DNA from: Phytohabitans maris
GTDB lineage: Bacteria > Actinomycetota > Actinomycetes > Mycobacteriales > Micromonosporaceae
Reading direction: 5' to 3'
Assembly: GCF_031085175.1 (NCBI RefSeq)
Contig: NZ_JAVHUY010000002.1
Location: 1 to 64,000 of the forward strand
Length of the DNA: 64,000 nucleotides
This document shows, in pieces, positions 8,205 to 17,934 of this stretch (position 1 is its first letter; each line of letters begins with the position of its first letter). The position numbers and the translations under genes are program-made. The notes beneath the pieces are model-generated. The model was not told the DNA's origin and did no database searches. It saw nothing but the letters and a program-made list of their open reading frames with translations.

Positions 8205-8978
8205 ATGCCAGTCACCCGCACCCTCGGTCCGGCGACGGTCGTCGCCCTGCACGACGGGGAAGGCACCTTCTTCCAGCCGCGCGAAGAGGCGTTCGCGCAG
8301 GTCAGCCCCGAGCTGTGGGCGCGGGCCGACGAGCGGGACCGGGGCGCGGTCACGGCGGACGGCCAGTGGCTGCTGCGCTTCCGGTGCTTCGCGATCCGGC
8401 ACGGCGACCGCGTCACGCTGGTCGACACCGGCATCGGGCCGGCCGACTCGCTCGCGGCCAGCTGGGCCCCCGTCCCCGGCCGCCTCCCGGCGGAGCTCGC
8501 CGCCGCCGGCATCGACCCCGCCGAGGTCGACACGGTCGTCCTCAGCCACCTGCACACCGACCACATCGGCTGGGCCGTCGTCCAGACGCCGTACTTCCCG
8601 AACGCGACGTACCTGCTCCAGCGCGCCGACGCCGCGGCCCTCGGCCGCCCGGAGCTGGACGAGCGCCTCTTCGCGCCACTCACGCAGACCGGCCAGCTGC
8701 GGCTCGTCGACGGGGACGTCCCGATCTCCGCGGGGGTCACCGCGATCGCGACGCCCGGCCACACGCCGGGGCATCAGTCAGTGCTCGTCGAGTACGGCGA
8801 GCGGCAGCTCCTCGTCACGGGCGATCTTTTGGTGCACGTGGTCCAGCTCGTGGCGCCCGAGACCCCGTACGCGCACGAGATGGACCCGGAGACGGCGCGG
8901 GACTCCCGGACGAAGCTGTTGAAAGCGGGCATCACTCTCGCCACACCACACCTGAGCGAGCCGTTCGTCCTGGTGTAA
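8205..8978 (+). CDS. metallo-beta-lactamase-fold hydrolase
   Basis: A 257-aa cytoplasmic MBL-fold protein. The metal-binding signature is [10 protein letters not shown] (about residues 113-122), with later ligands in TPGHTPGH and in TGDLLVH. The wide N-terminal region with EGTFF and DTGIG matches the lactonase/quorum-quenching-like branch of the superfamily, but the substrate cannot be fixed from sequence. It is a single gene, divergent from icd and 34 nt before phoD. Confidence 0.85.
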   Translation: MPVTRTLGPATVVALHDGEGTFFQPREEAFAQVSPELWARADERDRGAVTADGQWLLRFRCFAIRHGDRVTLVDTGIGPADSLAASWAPVPGRLPAELAAAGIDPAEVDTVVLSHLHTDHIGWAVVQTPYFPNATYLLQRADAAALGRPELDERLFAPLTQTGQLRLVDGDVPISAGVTAIATPGHTPGHQSVLVEYGERQLLVTGDLLVHVVQLVAPETPYAHEMDPETARDSRTKLLKAGITLATPHLSEPFVLV

Positions 8979-9012
8979 GGGGCGATTCACCGGCATCTAC
9001 GAGTGTCAGTGC

Positions 9013-10587
9013 ATGGCTAACCCGTACCCCTTAAGCCGGCGACGCTTCGTCGCCGCAGGCGCTGGCCTCGTGGTCGGACCCATGCTGCTCTCCCCCGACG
9101 GCGGCGTCGAGGCGCACATCCCCTCGACCGCCGGCGGGCCGCTCCCGTCCGGCCTCTTCACGCTCGGCGTCGCCTCCGGCGACCCGCTTCCGGACGCCGT
9201 CGTCATCTGGACCCGCCTCGCCCCGCAGCCACTGGCCGGGGGTGGTATGCCGGCACGCTCGGTGCTGGTGCAGTGGGAGGTCGCCGAGGACGAGCGCTTC
9301 CACCGCGTACGCCGGCGCGGCGTCGCGCTCGCCCACCCGGACCTCGGCCACTCGGTACACGTCGACGTGCGCGGCCTGCGCCCGGACAGCGTGTACCACT
9401 ACCGCTTCCGCGCCGGCAGCGAGATCTCGCCGGCCGGCCGCACCCGTACCGCACCGGCCGAGCACGCCCGGCCGCGCGAGCTGCGCTTCGCGTTCGCCAG
9501 CTGCCAGGACTACCAGGCCGGGCTCTACACCGCCCACCGCCACCTGTCCGAAGAGGACCTGGCGTTCGTCGCCTTCCTCGGCGACTACATCTACGAGGGC
9601 CCACCCAACCCGGCGGCGTTCCGGGTGCACGAAGGCACCGGCGAGCCGATCACGCTCACCGACTACCGCAACCGGCACGCACAGTACCGCTCGGACGCCG
9701 ACCTGCAGCGCTCGCACGCGGCGTTCCCGTGGATCGTCACCTTCGACGACCACGAGGTCGACAACAACTGGGCCGACGAGATCCCGCAGGACCCCGACCA
9801 GCAGTCGCCGGAGGCGTTCCGGGCCCGGCGGGCGGCGGCCTTCCAGGCGTACTACGAGCACATGCCGCTGCGCCGGGAGTCCACGCCGCGCGGGCTGGAC
9901 ATGCGCCTGTACCGGCGGCTGCGCTTCGGCGGGCTGGCCAGCGTGCACGTGCTGGACACCCGGCAGTACCGCAGCGACCAGCCGGCCACGATCGAGGCGG
10001 CGAACGACCCCGCGCTCAGCATGACCGGCGCCGAGCAGGAGCGGTGGCTGGTGCACGGGTTGCGCAGCTCGGGCAGCACCTGGAACATCCTGGCCAACCA
10101 GGTCATGTGGGCTTCCAACGACCGCCGGGCCGGGCCGGAGAAGGTCTACGACCTGGACAACTGGGACGGGTACCGGGTGCAGCGGCGGCGGCTGCTGGAG
10201 TTCTTCGGCTCGGGCCAGGTGGACAATCCGGTGGTGCTCACCGGTGACCGCCACTGCACGTGGGTGTGCGACCTCAGGCCGGACTTCGACGACCCGACCT
10301 CGCCGGTGGTGGGCGCCGAGATCACCGGTACGTCGATCACCTCGGGCGGCAACGCGGACCCGGTGCCGTTCCACCAGACGTACGACCCGATCATGGCGGA
10401 GAGCCCGCACTGGAAGTACATCGACAACCAGCGCGGCTACGTGGTCTGCGACGTCACGCGCGAGCGCATGCTCAGCTCGCTGCGCCTCGTCGACACCGTG
10501 CGCGCCGAGGAGTCGACGGTGCGAACGGCCGCCCAGTTCCTGGTGGAAGCCGGGCGGCCGGGCATTTCAGTGGTAACCCGATCGTGA
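9013..10587 (+). CDS. phoD: alkaline phosphatase D, Tat-exported
   Basis: A 524-aa PhoD-family phosphomonoesterase/diesterase. The N-terminus has a twin-arginine signal, SRRRFVAAGAGLVVG, so it should be exported folded with its metals. Next is the PhoD N-terminal domain (FTLGVASGDPLPDAVVIWTRL) and then the metallophosphatase core: ASCQD, FLGDYIYEG, TFDDHEVDNNW and LTGDRHCTW. The stop codon lies inside repeat R1 copy b. It most likely scavenges phosphate outside the cell. No Pho box was identified. Confidence 0.93.
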   Translation: MANPYPLSRRRFVAAGAGLVVGPMLLSPDGGVEAHIPSTAGGPLPSGLFTLGVASGDPLPDAVVIWTRLAPQPLAGGGMPARSVLVQWEVAEDERFHRVRRRGVALAHPDLGHSVHVDVRGLRPDSVYHYRFRAGSEISPAGRTRTAPAEHARPRELRFAFASCQDYQAGLYTAHRHLSEEDLAFVAFLGDYIYEGPPNPAAFRVHEGTGEPITLTDYRNRHAQYRSDADLQRSHAAFPWIVTFDDHEVDNNWADEIPQDPDQQSPEAFRARRAAAFQAYYEHMPLRRESTPRGLDMRLYRRLRFGGLASVHVLDTRQYRSDQPATIEAANDPALSMTGAEQERWLVHGLRSSGSTWNILANQVMWASNDRRAGPEKVYDLDNWDGYRVQRRRLLEFFGSGQVDNPVVLTGDRHCTWVCDLRPDFDDPTSPVVGAEITGTSITSGGNADPVPFHQTYDPIMAESPHWKYIDNQRGYVVCDVTRERMLSSLRLVDTVRAEESTVRTAAQFLVEAGRPGISVVTRS

Positions 10588-10637
10588 TCGAAGCTCCCGC
10601 CAAGTCGTTCTAGCGACTTGGCGGGAGCTTCGATCAC
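10584..10637. repeat. R1 hairpin repeat, copy b
   Basis: This is the consensus copy. Its 24-nt arms are perfectly complementary around the TTCTAG apex. It sits between the convergent ends of phoD and mdh and contains the phoD stop codon. It would form a very stable hairpin in either transcript and probably serves as a bidirectional transcript end. Confidence 0.9.
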
Positions 10638-10642
10638 GGGAG

Positions 10643-11593
10643 CTAGAGCGTGGCTACGTCGGCCTGCTTGGCGCGGACCGCCTCGGCGGCCTCCTTCAGG
10701 CCGGCCAGCTCCGACTCGGTGAGGTCGGTCTCGACCACGCGGTTGACGCCGTTGGCGCCGATCGCGGCCTCGACGCCGAGGTAGACGCCGGAGATGCCGT
10801 ACTCGCCGTCGACCCACGCGCAGACGGGGAGTACGGCGCCGGAGTCCTCAGCCACGGCGCGGGCCATCCGGGCGGCGGCCGCGGACGGCGCGTAGTACGC
10901 CGAGCCGGTCTTGAGCAGCGCCACGACCTCGGCGCCGCCGTTGCGGGTACGGACGACCAGCTCCTCGATCTTGTCGGCGGGGAGCAGCTCGGCGAGCGGC
11001 TTGCCGTTGACCGTGCACTTCGACGGCACCGGCACCATCGTGTCGCCGTGCGAGCCGAGCGTCAGCGTCTTCACCGAGGCCACCGGTACGGCCAGCGTCT
11101 CGGCGACGAAGTGGGTGAAGCGGGCGGTGTCGAGCATGCCGGCCTGGCCGAGCACCCGGTTCTTGGGGAAGCCGGTGGCGATCTGGGCGAGCGCGGTCAT
11201 CTCGTCCAGCGGGTTGGATACGACGATGACGACGGCGTTCGGGGCGTACTTCGCGACGTTTTCGGAGACCTGCCGCACGATCTTGGCGTTGACGCCGAGC
11301 AGGTCCATCCGGCTCATGCCGGGCTTGCGGGGCAGGCCGGCGGTGATCACGACGACGTCCGAGCCCTCGATGGCCTCGTACCCCTCGCCGTTCGGCCCGG
11401 TGGTCTGCCCGACGACCTTGGTCTCGAAGCCCTCGATCGGCCGCGACTGGTTCATGTCGAGCGCGAGGCCCTCGGGCTTGCCCTCGACGATGTCGGTGAG
11501 CACAACCGTGTCGAAGATGTCGTATTCGGCTAGCCGCTGCGCCGTCGTGGAGCCGTAGAAGCCGGCGCCGACGACGGTGACCTTCTTGCCCAT
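10643..11593 (-). CDS. mdh: malate dehydrogenase
   Basis: A 316-aa NAD-dependent malate dehydrogenase of the LDH-like group, catalysing malate/oxaloacetate interconversion. It shows the Rossmann glycine motif VGAGFYGSTTA, the loop Arg residues in LPRKPGMSRMDLL, the motif VVSNPLDEMT and the catalytic His in LTLGSHGDTMVP. The ATG at 11593 has AAGGAG eleven bases upstream; an in-frame start at 11623 would lie upstream of this site. It is grouped with icd as a TCA-cycle pair. Confidence 0.95.
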   Translation of the reverse strand: MGKKVTVVGAGFYGSTTAQRLAEYDIFDTVVLTDIVEGKPEGLALDMNQSRPIEGFETKVVGQTTGPNGEGYEAIEGSDVVVITAGLPRKPGMSRMDLLGVNAKIVRQVSENVAKYAPNAVVIVVSNPLDEMTALAQIATGFPKNRVLGQAGMLDTARFTHFVAETLAVPVASVKTLTLGSHGDTMVPVPSKCTVNGKPLAELLPADKIEELVVRTRNGGAEVVALLKTGSAYYAPSAAAARMARAVAEDSGAVLPVCAWVDGEYGISGVYLGVEAAIGANGVNRVVETDLTESELAGLKEAAEAVRAKQADVATL

Positions 11594-11648
11594 GGTCGTC
11601 TCACTCCTTGATCCGGACGGCACTCTTTTCCGGACCGTATCAGCCGTG

Positions 11649-12773
11649 CTAAGTGCAGTTTCCGTTGACCGGTGACCCTGTGCCGGTCCACACGTACGCG
11701 TCGCTGACCCAACTGCCGTCGGTCAGCCTGTTCCATAGATCGGTGGTGTAGCTGTTCCGGCCGGTGTGCCGGGTGCCGCGGGCCGAGCAGGCGATCGTCA
11801 CGGTGTCGCCGTCGGCCAGCTTCCCGACGATCCGGTTGTTGGTGCCGGGCCCGGAGCGGCGGTTGAGCCGGGCGCCGCCGTCGGTGTCGACCACACCCTG
11901 GGTGAGGCCGAGCGCGCCGTAGTTGTACAGGCCGCCGCCGACCGCCACCCGCTTGGAGCCGTGCAGCGCCGCCCCCTCGTACGCCGCGCCGGTGGAGAGG
12001 ATCACCCATTTGCCGAACGCATACCTGTCGATCGCCACGTACGCGCCGTCCCGCCGCAGCGAGAAGTGCACGTGCTTGCCGGTGGAGCGGCCGCCGCAGG
12101 AGACGTCGTTGCCGATGTTGCCGAGGAACGTACCTTCCGCCACCCGCTGACCGTCCACCTTGATGTTGCCTTCGAGGTGGTAGTAGTCGGTGGCGAAGCC
12201 CCGGTCGTGCACCACCCGCACCCAGCCCTTGCCGGACTTGCACATCGTGTACGCCACTCCGGCCCGGGCCGCCAGCACCTTGCCGTCGCCGCCGGCCATG
12301 TCGATCGAGCTGCGCACGCTGCCGTTCATCGGGTGCGGGCCGCCGGTGTACCGCCAGGTCTGCCCGAGCGCGAAGGGGAGGCGCATCCCGGTACGCCGGT
12401 CGTTGGCGGCCTGGGCCGCGCGCCGGTCGAGCTTGGCGGTGCCGAGCGTGCGCCGCTCGTCGCCGCTCAGGATCGAAGCGCTCGCGCCCAGCGTGGCGAA
12501 CTCCGCCTCGCCCTCCAGCGCGACCCGCCACCCGCCGCCCTGCCGCTTGGCGACGAAGAGCCAGCCCTCCGGGTACGCGTGCTCGGCCGCCGGCGCCGGC
12601 CGCACCGCCGTGCCGAAGCCCCACTGGCTGGTGCTCCGGGCCGCGACGCTGACCTGCACACCCTTTCCGAGCCGTGCGACGACCGCCGCCACGAGCCCGT
12701 CGGTAGGCGCCGCTGTTGCCGGTACTGGTACGACTACCAGGGACAACGCCAAAATTGCGATAGGGAGCCGCAT
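11649..12773 (-). CDS. exported M23 metallopeptidase-like protein with SH3-like domain
   Basis: A 374-aa secreted protein. Residues 1-23 form a signal peptide (MRLPIAILALSLVVVPVPATA). The middle holds an M23/LytM-type fold with the H...D ligand region in GPHPMNGSVRSSIDM and the HxH pair in GKHVHFSL. The C-terminus carries an SH3b-like region with NRRSGPGTNNRIVGKL, common in wall-binding modules. It probably acts on or binds peptidoglycan outside the membrane. The ATG at 12773 is chosen because it starts the signal peptide. Confidence 0.82.
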   Translation of the reverse strand: MRLPIAILALSLVVVPVPATAAPTDGLVAAVVARLGKGVQVSVAARSTSQWGFGTAVRPAPAAEHAYPEGWLFVAKRQGGGWRVALEGEAEFATLGASASILSGDERRTLGTAKLDRRAAQAANDRRTGMRLPFALGQTWRYTGGPHPMNGSVRSSIDMAGGDGKVLAARAGVAYTMCKSGKGWVRVVHDRGFATDYYHLEGNIKVDGQRVAEGTFLGNIGNDVSCGGRSTGKHVHFSLRRDGAYVAIDRYAFGKWVILSTGAAYEGAALHGSKRVAVGGGLYNYGALGLTQGVVDTDGGARLNRRSGPGTNNRIVGKLADGDTVTIACSARGTRHTGRNSYTTDLWNRLTDGSWVSDAYVWTGTGSPVNGNCT

Positions 12774-13029
12774 GTTACGATCATGGGCAAAAGGTAAGAT
12801 TTGGTCACGTCGCCGCGCCGTGCCCCGCACCGCGGAGTATCTGCCCCGCTCCCGGCCCGTGTGGGCGGGGAGAGATCGACAGTTGTCGTAGGGGCCCAAC
12901 AACTTTTCCGGACCGCGACTGTCCTTGGCGATGGTGACTCGTTACCCGCGGGAGCCTAACCTGTTAGGTTGAGGGGGCCCTCCGGTTGTGGCTCGAGGTA
13001 GTTCCCTTCTCGATCGAAAGGGAGGCGTA

Positions 13030-14019
13030 GTGGCCTCGGCGCAGCCGACCCCGACGGTGGTCAAGACCTCCGACGGCCGCAGATTGGCCGTTGAGGTTAC
13101 CGGCGCACCACACGGGTTGCCCGTCTTCCTTCTGCACGGCACGCCGGGGAGCCGCAGCGGGCCCAAGCCCCGCGGCATCGTGCTGTACCGGATGGGTGTG
13201 CGGCTGATCTGTTACGACCGTCCCGGATACGGTGGCTCCGACCGCCACGAGGGGCGCAGGGTGGCCGACGTCGCCGGTGACGTGGCGGCGATCGCCGACC
13301 ATCTGGGCTTCGACCGCTTCGCCGTCGTCGGCCGCTCCGGTGGCGGCCCGCACGCCTTGGCCTGCGCCGCGCTGCTGCCCGACCGGGTCACCCGCGCCGC
13401 GGCGATGGTGAGCATCGCGCCGGCCGACGCGTCCGATCTGGACTGGCACCAGGACATGACCAACCTCAATACCGAGGAGTACCGGTCGGTCGACGCCGAC
13501 GGCTCGGCGTATGCGGCCCAGCTCGCCGCGAGAGCCCGCGTCACCCGCAAGAATCCGCGGAGCCTCGTCGAGCACCTGCGCCCCGCGCTCTGCGACATGG
13601 ACCACCGCGTGATCGACGACATCGCGATCCGGCGGCAGCTGACCGCCAGCTACCGGGAGGCGACCCGGCCCGGCCCGGGCGGCTGGATCGACGACGTGAC
13701 CGCGTTCCGCAAGGGGTGGGGCTTCGACCTCTCGACGATCCGGGTGCCGGTCCGCCTCTGGCACGGCGACGCCGACACCTTCTCGCCGGTGCAGCACACC
13801 GAGTGGCTCGCGGCCCGGATCCCCGGCGCCGAGATGCAGGTGCAGCGGGGCGCCGGCCATTTCACCGCGGTCGAGTTCCTCCCGCTCATCCTGGCCTGGC
13901 TCGCCGAGGCCCGACCGGCCACTGTAGACAGCGGTCGGCCAGGCGACGGCTCGACGCCCGAGGCCCCGTCAGAATGGGTGCGGGTCCAGCACCCGGTGCA
14001 CCAGCTTCCCGTCCTGTAG
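13030..14019 (+). CDS. alpha/beta hydrolase
   Basis: A 329-aa alpha/beta hydrolase with oxyanion motif FLLHGTPGS, nucleophile elbow GRSGGG (Ser near residue 100), acid in WHGDADTF and catalytic His in GAGHFTA. The GTG at 13030 is preceded by GGGAGG, a better ribosome site than that of the GTG at 12988. The last 17 codons overlap the 3' end of fxsT on the opposite strand, so the low-complexity tail may be a recent extension. A dyad CTAAC-CT-GTTAG lies upstream at 12957-12968. The substrate is unknown. Confidence 0.82.
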   Translation: MASAQPTPTVVKTSDGRRLAVEVTGAPHGLPVFLLHGTPGSRSGPKPRGIVLYRMGVRLICYDRPGYGGSDRHEGRRVADVAGDVAAIADHLGFDRFAVVGRSGGGPHALACAALLPDRVTRAAAMVSIAPADASDLDWHQDMTNLNTEEYRSVDADGSAYAAQLAARARVTRKNPRSLVEHLRPALCDMDHRVIDDIAIRRQLTASYREATRPGPGGWIDDVTAFRKGWGFDLSTIRVPVRLWHGDADTFSPVQHTEWLAARIPGAEMQVQRGAGHFTAVEFLPLILAWLAEARPATVDSGRPGDGSTPEAPSEWVRVQHPVHQLPVL

Positions 14020-17000
14020 CGTCCGGACTGTCGGGTGGTGGCGCCCGATCGTCTCGATCAGCCGCGCGATCGTCGGCGCCGGAGCGGTGCTGGACGCGGC
14101 CGGTCCACGCCACCCGCCGATGATCCCGACGTGTGACTCGCAGCAGAGCGTGTCCGGATGCTCCACGCCGAGCGCCTTCGCCATCCGCGCGCCGACCTCT
14201 CGCATGCGGCTGTATGCCAGTTCGAGGTCGCCCGCCTCGGCGTGGCAGCTGGCCAGGTTCATCGCGGCCGCCAGCGTGTACGGATGCTCGTTGTCGAGGG
14301 CACGCTCGAACTCGCGGCTGGCCCGCTGGGCGAGGTCGAGCGCGCGCTCCAGGTCGCCCGTGGCGCTGGCCGCGGCGGAGAGGTTCGTGACGCAGACGAG
14401 CGTGTGCGGGTGGTTCTCGCCGAGGTACCTCTCGTACGCGTCGGCCACCTCCTCCATCTCCACCAGGGCCCGGTCGACGTCCCCGATCGCCAGGAGGTTT
14501 GCCGACCGGCTCAGCCGGCAGGCCAGGGTGTCCGGATTGGACGGACCGAAGCGCTGCTGGAACCGGTCGTACGCGTCGTCGAGCAGGGGTGCCGCCGCCG
14601 CCGCGTCGCCGGCGCTGCGCAGGGAGACGGCGAGGTTGGCCTTCGTCCGGAGGGAGTCCGCGGCTTCCGGCCCCAGTACCCGGTGCAGGCTGTCCAGCAC
14701 CTCCCGGAGCAGCTTCACCGAGTTCTCGTACTCCCCGGCCTCGCGCAGGTCGCGGCCGAGACACGAGGCCGACTGGAGCGTGCTCGGGTGGTCGATGCCG
14801 CGCACGATCTGAAACCGTGCGTAGACCTTCTCGTCGCGGCTGCGGGCGTCCCGGAAGTTGCCCACCGCGCGGTACGAGACGGCCAGGTTGTTGGCGGCGA
14901 CCAGCGTCTGCGGGTGCAGCTCGCCGAACTGGTCGACCCAGTCCCGGTAGGCCTTCTCGTCCATGCCCAGCGCCTCGCTGTAGCTGCCGAGGCCGCGCAG
15001 GTCGGCGGCGAGGCCGCGGGCGGTCATGAGCGTGTGCGGATGCTGCGGGCCGAGCAGCTCCCGCTGGGCCTCCAGGACGTCCTCGTTGACCTTCTTGGCC
15101 TCCTCGAAGCGGCCCTGCGAGCGGAGGATGTTGCCGATGTGGAAGCGCAGGAACAGCAGCAGGCGGCGGAGCACGTGGGCCTCGTCCGTGTCCGGCCAGC
15201 GGTCGAGCTGGGCCTGCCACGCCGCCTCCACCTGGCGGCCGAACTTCTCCCCCTCGGCCAGGTCACCGGCCAGCCACAGGTATCGCACGCGGGTGACGAG
15301 CAGCTGCCACATCTTCTCGTCGGTGCTGTCGAGCGCGCGGGATGCCTCGAGGTGGGGCCAGAGCGTCCGGTACCGGGGCCAGGTCGACGGGTTGTCGACC
15401 TCGCCGTCCGGCCGTGACGCGTAGAGCACCCGGTGGCTCTGCCGGCGGGCCTCCTGCAGCTCCTGCTCCGACATCCGCTCCCGGACCACCGCCTGCAGCA
15501 GCCGGTGGACCGCCATCTGCTGGTTGTGCGGGTCGAGCTTGATCAGGGCCAGCCGGTTGGTGCGCTGGATCAGGGCCGCCCGCACCATCGGCTCGGTGAC
15601 CGACGGGTCGAACGGCGCCAGCGCGGCCGCCATCTCGTCGCTGTTGACCAGGTCCAGCGCGATCTCGGGCGCCATCACCGAGCAGAGCTGCAGGAGCCGG
15701 TACGCCGCCTCGGACTGCGACCGCAGCCGGCTCAGCGACAGGTCCCACGTCGCCTCCACCGCCGAACCGCTCGTGGCGTCCGCGGTGCCCGCCAGGGCCC
15801 GCGGGCCGTGCCGCTCGATCTGCCGCAGGTACTCGGCGACCGGTGTGAGCGTCTCCGCGAGCCAGGCACCCGCGGTGGCGATCGCGATCGGCAGGTCGCC
15901 GAGGACCTCGGCCACCTGCTCGGCCTCCGGCCCGGTCATGCCCGCGACCCGCTGGCGGAGGTGCTCGATGCTCTCCGCCCGCCGGAAGACGTCGACCTGG
16001 ATCCCCCGGGCGTGGTTGGTCCAGGCCGGGTTTCGGGAGGTGATGATGATGTGCCCGTTTCCCTCGGGCAGGAACCGCTTGACGTGGTCCAGGTCTTCGG
16101 CGTTGTCGAGGACCACCAGCCAGCGGCCGAACGGCTCGCCCCGACGCAGCGTCTGTAGCGCCCAGCGGGCCTTGTCGGCGGTCTTCGACTCCTCCGGTAC
16201 GCCGAGCCGGTCGGCCAGGTCCGCCAGCGAGGTGTCGATGAACTGGGCCGGCTCGGCCGTGACCCACCACACGATGTCGTACGCGGTGCGGAACCGGTGC
16301 GCGTACTCCAGGGCGAGCTGGGTCTTGCCGACACCACCCATCCCCTGCAACGCGACCGGGAGCGTCGCCGACGTCTGGCGCGGCTGCAGGACCACGGTGG
16401 TGCCGAGCGAGCGCAGGTTTGCCCGCAGCTGCAGCAGCTCCTCTTCCCGGCCGGTGAACATCGCGTTGCGGGTCGGCGCGGAGAAGATCCGCGGCTCGCT
16501 GCCGGGGAAGCGGGCGCCGGCCGGCGAGGACCCCTCGGCCACCGGCCCCTGCCGGCCGAGCAGGCGCAGGATGCGGTCCGCCGCGATCTTTTCAGAGAGG
16601 CCGAAGATGCTGGTGGACGTCTCGGGCGGAAACTCCGGCAGCGGGCGCAGGTCGCTGACGTATATCGCCAACGGCGACGGCGTGCCGGGCTGCTCCCGCG
16701 CCGGTGGGGAGTCGTCCGCCGCGACGAACGCGCCCGACACGATGACCAGCCGGCGCGGCCTCGCCCGCCGGGCCTCCGCCGGGGCGTCGCTGGCCGCACG
16801 GTCGCGGACCCGTACCCCCGCGTCGTGCAGGACCAGCTCGATCCACTCGGCCCAGAGCTGGTCCGCCGGGGCGTGCTCGAGGACGACCTCCTCGTCCAGG
16901 TACTCCGGGATCTTGCGAACGAAGCGCGCCTTCTGCTGGAGGCGCACCGACTCCTCCAGCGGCGGCAACGACCGGATCTCGCCGCCGGTGACGTAGCCGG

Positions 17001-17886
17001 TCAGCGTCTCGAACGCGGCCAGCAGCGAGGTGCGCGACCCGGGCTCGTCGGCGAACGTGGCGAGCGTCTCCTCGTAGGCGTAGTAGGCCTTGTAGGGCAC
17101 CTCGACCGCCGCCCAGTACGCGTCGCGCTCCTCCTCGTTCATGCCGGAGGGGAGGCCGCCGAAGCTCCGCTTGGCGAAGGCACGGCCGGCGTCGACCTTC
17201 TCCTTCTCGGCCGTGTCGACCCGCATGGGCACGGGCAGGATCTGGATCGCGCGCCGGTTGTAGCTGCGGACCCGGCGGGCGACCCGGGCCGCGCCCTCGA
17301 TGCCCTGGTCGCTGAGGGTGAAGCAGTCGACCAGCAGGTCGGGCAGGTGCATCGTGCAGATGTCCGCCACGTCGCTCAACCCGGTGCGGCTGTCGATCAG
17401 CGTGTAGTCGTACTTGCTCTTCATGTGGGCGCGCAGCGCGTCGAGGAACTGCCCGCCGCCCAGCCGGTCGTAGAAGGTGTCCCAGTCCAACCCGCTCAGC
17501 GTGGCCGCGTAGTCGCCGTTTTGCCGGCCGGCGGAGAGGAAGTCGAGCGAGCCGCCGCCGGGGAAGGACCAGCTGACGGTGAACGCGCTGCGGATCCTCG
17601 CGTACTCCTCGTACCACCCGTCGGGGCGTTCCCGGTACTTCGCCGTCTCGTCCTCGTAGGCCCGGATGAGGTCGATGATGCCCTCGGTGCCGTCGACGAC
17701 CTTCTGGTCGAGGAACGGCCGGAAGAACCGGTGCAACCCCGGCGACTCCAGATCCCAGTCCGCGACCAGCACCCGCTTGCCGTTCGCCGCCAGGATCCAG
17801 GCGGTATTGGCGACCGCCATGGTGCGGCCGGTGCCTCCCTTGTAGGAGTAGAACGTGACGATCTGACCCGCACGTGTATCAGTCAT
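13969..17886 (-). CDS. fxsT: FxSxx-COOH system tetratricopeptide repeat protein (MinD-like / NB-ARC / TPR)
   Basis: A 1305-aa cytoplasmic multidomain protein. Residues 10-300 form a MinD/ParA-like domain whose Walker A variant is KGGTGRT at 16-22. About 340-440 is a degenerate TIR-like segment (LWAEWIELVLHDAGVRV). About 470-800 is an NB-ARC/STAND ATPase with P-loop GMGGVGKT at 515-522 and Walker B LVVLDN near 590-595. About 860-1260 is an array of TPR units of the kinesin-light-chain type (repeated HP.TL...NLA). This is the known architecture of the TPR protein of FxSxx-COOH RiPP loci. The role is unknown; signalling or scaffolding is an inference. It starts 48 nt after fxsC. Confidence 0.9.
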   Translation of the reverse strand: MTDTRAGQIVTFYSYKGGTGRTMAVANTAWILAANGKRVLVADWDLESPGLHRFFRPFLDQKVVDGTEGIIDLIRAYEDETAKYRERPDGWYEEYARIRSAFTVSWSFPGGGSLDFLSAGRQNGDYAATLSGLDWDTFYDRLGGGQFLDALRAHMKSKYDYTLIDSRTGLSDVADICTMHLPDLLVDCFTLSDQGIEGAARVARRVRSYNRRAIQILPVPMRVDTAEKEKVDAGRAFAKRSFGGLPSGMNEEERDAYWAAVEVPYKAYYAYEETLATFADEPGSRTSLLAAFETLTGYVTGGEIRSLPPLEESVRLQQKARFVRKIPEYLDEEVVLEHAPADQLWAEWIELVLHDAGVRVRDRAASDAPAEARRARPRRLVIVSGAFVAADDSPPAREQPGTPSPLAIYVSDLRPLPEFPPETSTSIFGLSEKIAADRILRLLGRQGPVAEGSSPAGARFPGSEPRIFSAPTRNAMFTGREEELLQLRANLRSLGTTVVLQPRQTSATLPVALQGMGGVGKTQLALEYAHRFRTAYDIVWWVTAEPAQFIDTSLADLADRLGVPEESKTADKARWALQTLRRGEPFGRWLVVLDNAEDLDHVKRFLPEGNGHIIITSRNPAWTNHARGIQVDVFRRAESIEHLRQRVAGMTGPEAEQVAEVLGDLPIAIATAGAWLAETLTPVAEYLRQIERHGPRALAGTADATSGSAVEATWDLSLSRLRSQSEAAYRLLQLCSVMAPEIALDLVNSDEMAAALAPFDPSVTEPMVRAALIQRTNRLALIKLDPHNQQMAVHRLLQAVVRERMSEQELQEARRQSHRVLYASRPDGEVDNPSTWPRYRTLWPHLEASRALDSTDEKMWQLLVTRVRYLWLAGDLAEGEKFGRQVEAAWQAQLDRWPDTDEAHVLRRLLLFLRFHIGNILRSQGRFEEAKKVNEDVLEAQRELLGPQHPHTLMTARGLAADLRGLGSYSEALGMDEKAYRDWVDQFGELHPQTLVAANNLAVSYRAVGNFRDARSRDEKVYARFQIVRGIDHPSTLQSASCLGRDLREAGEYENSVKLLREVLDSLHRVLGPEAADSLRTKANLAVSLRSAGDAAAAAPLLDDAYDRFQQRFGPSNPDTLACRLSRSANLLAIGDVDRALVEMEEVADAYERYLGENHPHTLVCVTNLSAAASATGDLERALDLAQRASREFERALDNEHPYTLAAAMNLASCHAEAGDLELAYSRMREVGARMAKALGVEHPDTLCCESHVGIIGGWRGPAASSTAPAPTIARLIETIGRHHPTVRTLQDGKLVHRVLDPHPF

Positions 17887-17892
17887 CGATTT

Positions 17893-17933
17893 TTCCTTGG
17901 CTTGCGGAAGGTCTCTTCCTTGGCTTGCGGAAG
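17893..17933. repeat. 18-bp tandem duplication in the fxsC-fxsT junction
   Basis: TTCCTTGGCTTGCGGAAG occurs at 17893-17910 and again at 17916-17933, with a 23-nt period. On the coding strand each unit ends in CAAGGAA, so the duplication copies the fxsT ribosome-binding site and places one spare site between the fxsC stop and the real one. Confidence 0.85.
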
Positions 17934-17934
17934 C

